Shown here: piece by piece, positions 34,336-34,765 of the stretch
Position numbering within the stretch: position 1 is the first letter of the stretch
How the letters are laid out: every line of letters starts with the position of its first letter
Source: Kiloniellaceae bacterium
GTDB taxonomy: Bacteria > Pseudomonadota > Alphaproteobacteria > Kiloniellales > Kiloniellaceae
Direction: 5' to 3'
Length of the DNA: 34,765 bases
Assembly (NCBI GenBank): GCA_009377535.1
Contig: WHTV01000040.1
Location: forward strand, 1 to 34,765
Program-made: the position numbers and the translations under genes
The notes under the pieces: model-generated
What the model was told of the DNA's origin: nothing
The model's database searches: none
What the model saw: the letters and a program-made list of their open reading frames with translations, nothing else

Positions 34336-34368
34336 CTTACATATTAACCATGTAAGTCTTTACATATT
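34336..34368. promoter_or_regulatory. Operator-like AT-rich repeat upstream of the lipoprotein gene
   Basis: CTTACAT (34336-34342) and ATGTAAG (34350-34356) form a 7-7-7 palindrome. TTACATATT occurs twice in direct orientation (34337-34345 and 34360-34368). It lies 46-78 bp before the lipoprotein start codon, in the range expected for promoter or regulator binding. Confidence 0.4.
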
Positions 34369-34511
34369 CTTGCTGTCCCGCCCCCCTCGAACGATTGCTG
34401 GATAGTAGAGGATGGATTCTAGGCGGACAAGCGCGATTTCCCCGGCCTCTGCAGCCCCCGAAAGGTCTGATTCCGGCAGGATTCCCGCCCTTTTCAGGTT
34501 TCGAGAAGCCC

Positions 34512-34540
34512 TTGCAAGCCGCCGGGGCTTCGCGTAATGT
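34512..34540 (+). promoter_or_regulatory. Possible promoter of tRNA-Arg
   Basis: TTGCAA (34512-34517) and TAATGT (34535-34540) are 17 bp apart, giving a start about 50 nt before the mature tRNA. Both hexamers are partial matches. Confidence 0.3.
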
Positions 34541-34595
34541 CCGGCCTCTTCGCGATGGCGGCCGGTTGCGGTAATGCCACTAAACGCTTAGATGT

Positions 34596-34672
34596 GCGCC
34601 CGTAGCTCAACTGGACAGAGCATCTGACTACGGATCAGAAGGTTAGGAGTTCGAATCTTCTCGGGCGCACCA
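34596..34672 (+). tRNA. tRNA-Arg (anticodon ACG)
   Basis: A full cloverleaf can be drawn. The acceptor stem is GCGCCCG/CGGGCGC and the D-stem GCTC/GAGC. The anticodon stem TCTGA/TCAGA has loop CTACGGA (anticodon ACG, reading CGU/CGC/CGA after A34 deamination). The T-stem is AGGAG/CTTCT with TTCGAAT in the loop. The discriminator A and CCA (34670-34672) are encoded. Sequence becomes AT-rich and repeated directly after it. Confidence 0.97.
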
Positions 34673-34715
34673 CATCCCATTGAAAATTAAAAAGAAAACG
34701 AGCTAGGAAAGTCTT

Positions 34716-34752
34716 CACTTTCCACTTTTTCGGCAACCACTTTCCACTTTTT
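34716..34752. repeat. 22-bp-period direct repeat after tRNA-Arg
   Basis: CACTTTCCACTTTTT occurs at 34716-34730 and again at 34738-34752, 22 bp apart, each followed by C and a GG. The segment 34675-34765 is far richer in A and T than the rest of the window. It continues past the right edge. Confidence 0.6.
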
Positions 34753-34765
34753 CCGGATTCGTTCC

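Larger units (their letters stand above)
34291..34595. other. Intergenic region between the lipoprotein gene and tRNA-Arg
   Basis: 305 bp without a gene. It holds an AT-rich operator-like palindrome with a flanking direct repeat (34336-34368), upstream of the lipoprotein gene, and a possible tRNA promoter at 34512-34540. The middle (34380-34510) shows nothing I can name. Confidence 0.5.

Overview
The window is GC-rich chromosomal DNA of an alphaproteobacterium, most likely a marine or soil member of the Rhodospirillales/Kiloniellales group. This is inferred from gene content and synteny: a 4.5S RNA gene in front of dnaX-ybaB-recR, rpmH-rnpA-yidD-yidC-engB-argB in one run, a membrane-anchored c-type cytochrome divergent from kdsB and pheA, and an FNR-like regulator with C-x2-C-x7-C spacing. 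It is almost entirely core genome. There is no prophage, transposase gene, CRISPR array or rRNA operon inside the window. Most long antisense reading frames are GC-driven shadows and are not listed.

Layout. 1-1885 (minus): 5' part of a YejA-like peptide-binding protein gene, hisN-type phosphatase, membrane cytochrome c. 2165-3940 (plus): kdsB and pheA. 3950-4882 (minus): nudC. 5012-5689 (plus): DUF6134 exported protein. 5810-8794 (plus): ffs RNA, dnaX, ybaB, recR. 8894-10330 (plus): DUF4139 exported protein. 10331-10674: gene-free stretch with two different inverted-repeat structures. 10675-11799 (minus): rmuC. 12002-14242 (plus): def-fmt-truA. 14227-16839 (minus): dapD-dapE-membrane protein. 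17141-20211 (plus): PAS/GAF/GGDEF diguanylate cyclase translationally coupled to a DUF2336 protein. 20229-24529 (minus): rpmH-rnpA-yidD-yidC-engB-argB behind a strong sigma-70 promoter. 24798-27676 (plus): TVP38-family membrane protein, a small secreted Cys/Pro repeat protein, an orphan sensor histidine kinase. 27727-30692 (minus): rlmI and a gamma-glutamyltransferase lipoprotein. 30781-30978: a nested palindromic element. 30975-32359: a GNAT-like gene divergent from an FNR-type regulator with an FNR/FixK box between them. 32410-34290 (minus): gpt and an OmpA-like coiled-coil lipoprotein. 34596-34672 (plus): tRNA-Arg(ACG), followed by abruptly AT-rich repeated sequence to the window end.

Functional themes are translation start and maturation (def, fmt, truA, rlmI, rpmH, rnpA), membrane protein biogenesis (ffs, yidC, yidD), replication and repair (dnaX, recR, rmuC), amino-acid synthesis (hisN, pheA, dapD, dapE, argB), envelope (kdsB, lipoproteins) and signalling (GGDEF/DUF2336, histidine kinase, FNR).

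The least explained items are the secreted protein with 12 cysteines in Asn-Pro-Cys-Ala repeats (25774-26064), the nested inverted-repeat element that supplies the stop codon of the GNAT gene, the paired-hairpin element at 10520-10649, the AT-rich inverted repeat at 10338-10426, a 21-bp sequence repeated exactly in two intergenic regions, and the repeat-bearing boundary after the tRNA.
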